Source: an uncultured Rhodanobacteraceae bacterium (GTDB lineage Bacteria; Pseudomonadota; Gammaproteobacteria; Xanthomonadales; Rhodanobacteraceae). From it: a stretch of 7,282 bases of DNA. Positions 6,609 to 7,282 of this stretch are shown here, piece after piece (position 1 is the stretch's first letter; each line of letters starts with the position of its first letter). The notes under the pieces are model-generated. The model was given only the letters and a program-made list of their open reading frames with translations. It was not told where the DNA came from and did not search any database. Location: assembly GCA_937902695.1 (NCBI GenBank), contig CALFNI010000664.1, positions 1-7,282 on the forward strand. The letters run 5' to 3'. A program made the position numbers and the translations under genes.

Positions 6609-7282
6609 GCTGTGACGGATTCCGTAGCCGAAGTAGACGACGAGCCCGATCGCGACCCAGAGCACGAACACCATCCAGGTGATCAGCGCGAGCTCGGAGA
6701 GCAGCCAGATCGAGAAAGCGATGCCGATCAGCGGGATCCACGGCACGAGCGGCGTGCGGAACGCGCGCGGGAGGTCCGGCTTGCGCACGCGCAGCAGGAT
6801 CACCGACGCGCAGATCACGATGAACGCCGACAGCACGCCGATGTTGACGAGCTTGGCGACCTCGCCGAGCGGGAACAATCCGGCGACGACGGCCGTGAAG
6901 ACGCCGAGCACGATCGTCGGCCGGTGCGGCGTGCCGTACGTCGGGTGCACCTTCGCGAACCAGCCCGGCAGCAGCCCGTCGCGCGACAGCGCAAACCAGA
7001 TCCGCGCCGCGCCGAGCATGAATGCGAAGAGCACGCTCGCGATGCCGACCACGGCCGAGGCCGAGATCACCGCCGCAATCCAGCCGAGCCCGCGCGCCTT
7101 GAACGCATCGGCGACCGGCGCATCGGTGTTGAGCTGCTCGTAGTGCACCATGCCGGTCAGGATCAGCGAGACGGCGAGATAGAAGGCCATCGAGACGCCG
7201 AGCGAGAGCAGCACCGCGCGCGGCAGGTCGCGCTGCGGATTCTTCGATTCCTCGGCTGCCGTCGTCAGCGTGTCGTAGCCGA
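6597..7282 (-). CDS. APC-family amino-acid permease, partial (N-terminus missing)
   Basis: The last 227 or so residues of an amino acid-polyamine-organocation permease of the cationic amino-acid transporter (YfnA/CAT-like) type run to the right edge; the first half lies outside the window. Full-length relatives are 450-500 residues with about twelve helices. The visible part opens with GYDTLTTAAEESKNPQRDLP, matching the conserved cytoplasmic loop FDxxxTxAEExxNPxRxxP of this family, so reading from an internal GTG at 7214 would wrongly truncate it. Around seven hydrophobic segments follow, with SRDGLLPGWFAKVHPTYGTP, a further family hallmark, after the second or third. It ends in a short cytoplasmic tail, GYGIRHSKLN. 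It should import amino acids by secondary transport; the substrate is not determined. Confidence 0.93.
   Translation of the reverse strand, partial: GYDTLTTAAEESKNPQRDLPRAVLLSLGVSMAFYLAVSLILTGMVHYEQLNTDAPVADAFKARGLGWIAAVISASAVVGIASVLFAFMLGAARIWFALSRDGLLPGWFAKVHPTYGTPHRPTIVLGVFTAVVAGLFPLGEVAKLVNIGVLSAFIVICASVILLRVRKPDLPRAFRTPLVPWIPLIGIAFSIWLLSELALITWMVFVLWVAIGLVVYFGYGIRHSKLN

Overview
The window is GC-rich (about two thirds G+C) bacterial chromosome with ordinary codon use throughout. The mix of genes suggests a proteobacterium, most likely a betaproteobacterium or a close relative: a ZapE/AFG1-type cell-division ATPase, an AcpH-type acyl-carrier-protein phosphodiesterase, a membrane-anchored c5-like cytochrome with a GAPKxxDKAAWAPR-type haem domain, and a tRNA-Arg(CCG) with an encoded CCA end. 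The lineage is inferred from protein resemblance and was not tested by a search. There is no phage, transposon, plasmid, CRISPR or defence gene, and all recognised genes look intact except the permease cut by the right edge.

Layout from left to right. An aldo/keto reductase (64-1053, minus) is followed by a three-gene minus-strand cassette read right to left: alpha/beta hydrolase (3726-4415), ZapE-like ATPase (2629-3729, start chosen here) and a GT39/ArnT-like membrane glycosyltransferase (1166-2632). The cassette genes overlap by 4 nt at each junction (GTGA, then ATGA), so they are almost certainly co-transcribed and translationally coupled. Divergent from the hydrolase across 47 bp is acpH (4463-5062, plus). 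acpH converges on a cytochrome c gene (5111-5641, minus), and the two share a perfect palindromic terminator at 5071-5090. Behind the cytochrome lie tRNA-Arg(CCG) (5703-5779, minus), an isoprenylcysteine carboxyl methyltransferase-like membrane protein (5838-6515, minus) and the C-terminal half of an APC-family amino-acid permease (6597 to the right edge, minus).

The genes do not form one pathway. Apart from the overlapping cassette they look like a housekeeping neighbourhood: NADPH redox chemistry, envelope sugar transfer, division ATPase, acyl-carrier-protein turnover, electron transfer, translation and transport. I found no convincing new biological system. The points most worth a second look are the hydrolase-zapE-glycosyltransferase coupling, a non-canonical residue in a conserved glycosyltransferase motif, a consensus -10 box lying between the tRNA end and the cytochrome gene, and several short perfect palindromes at gene boundaries.
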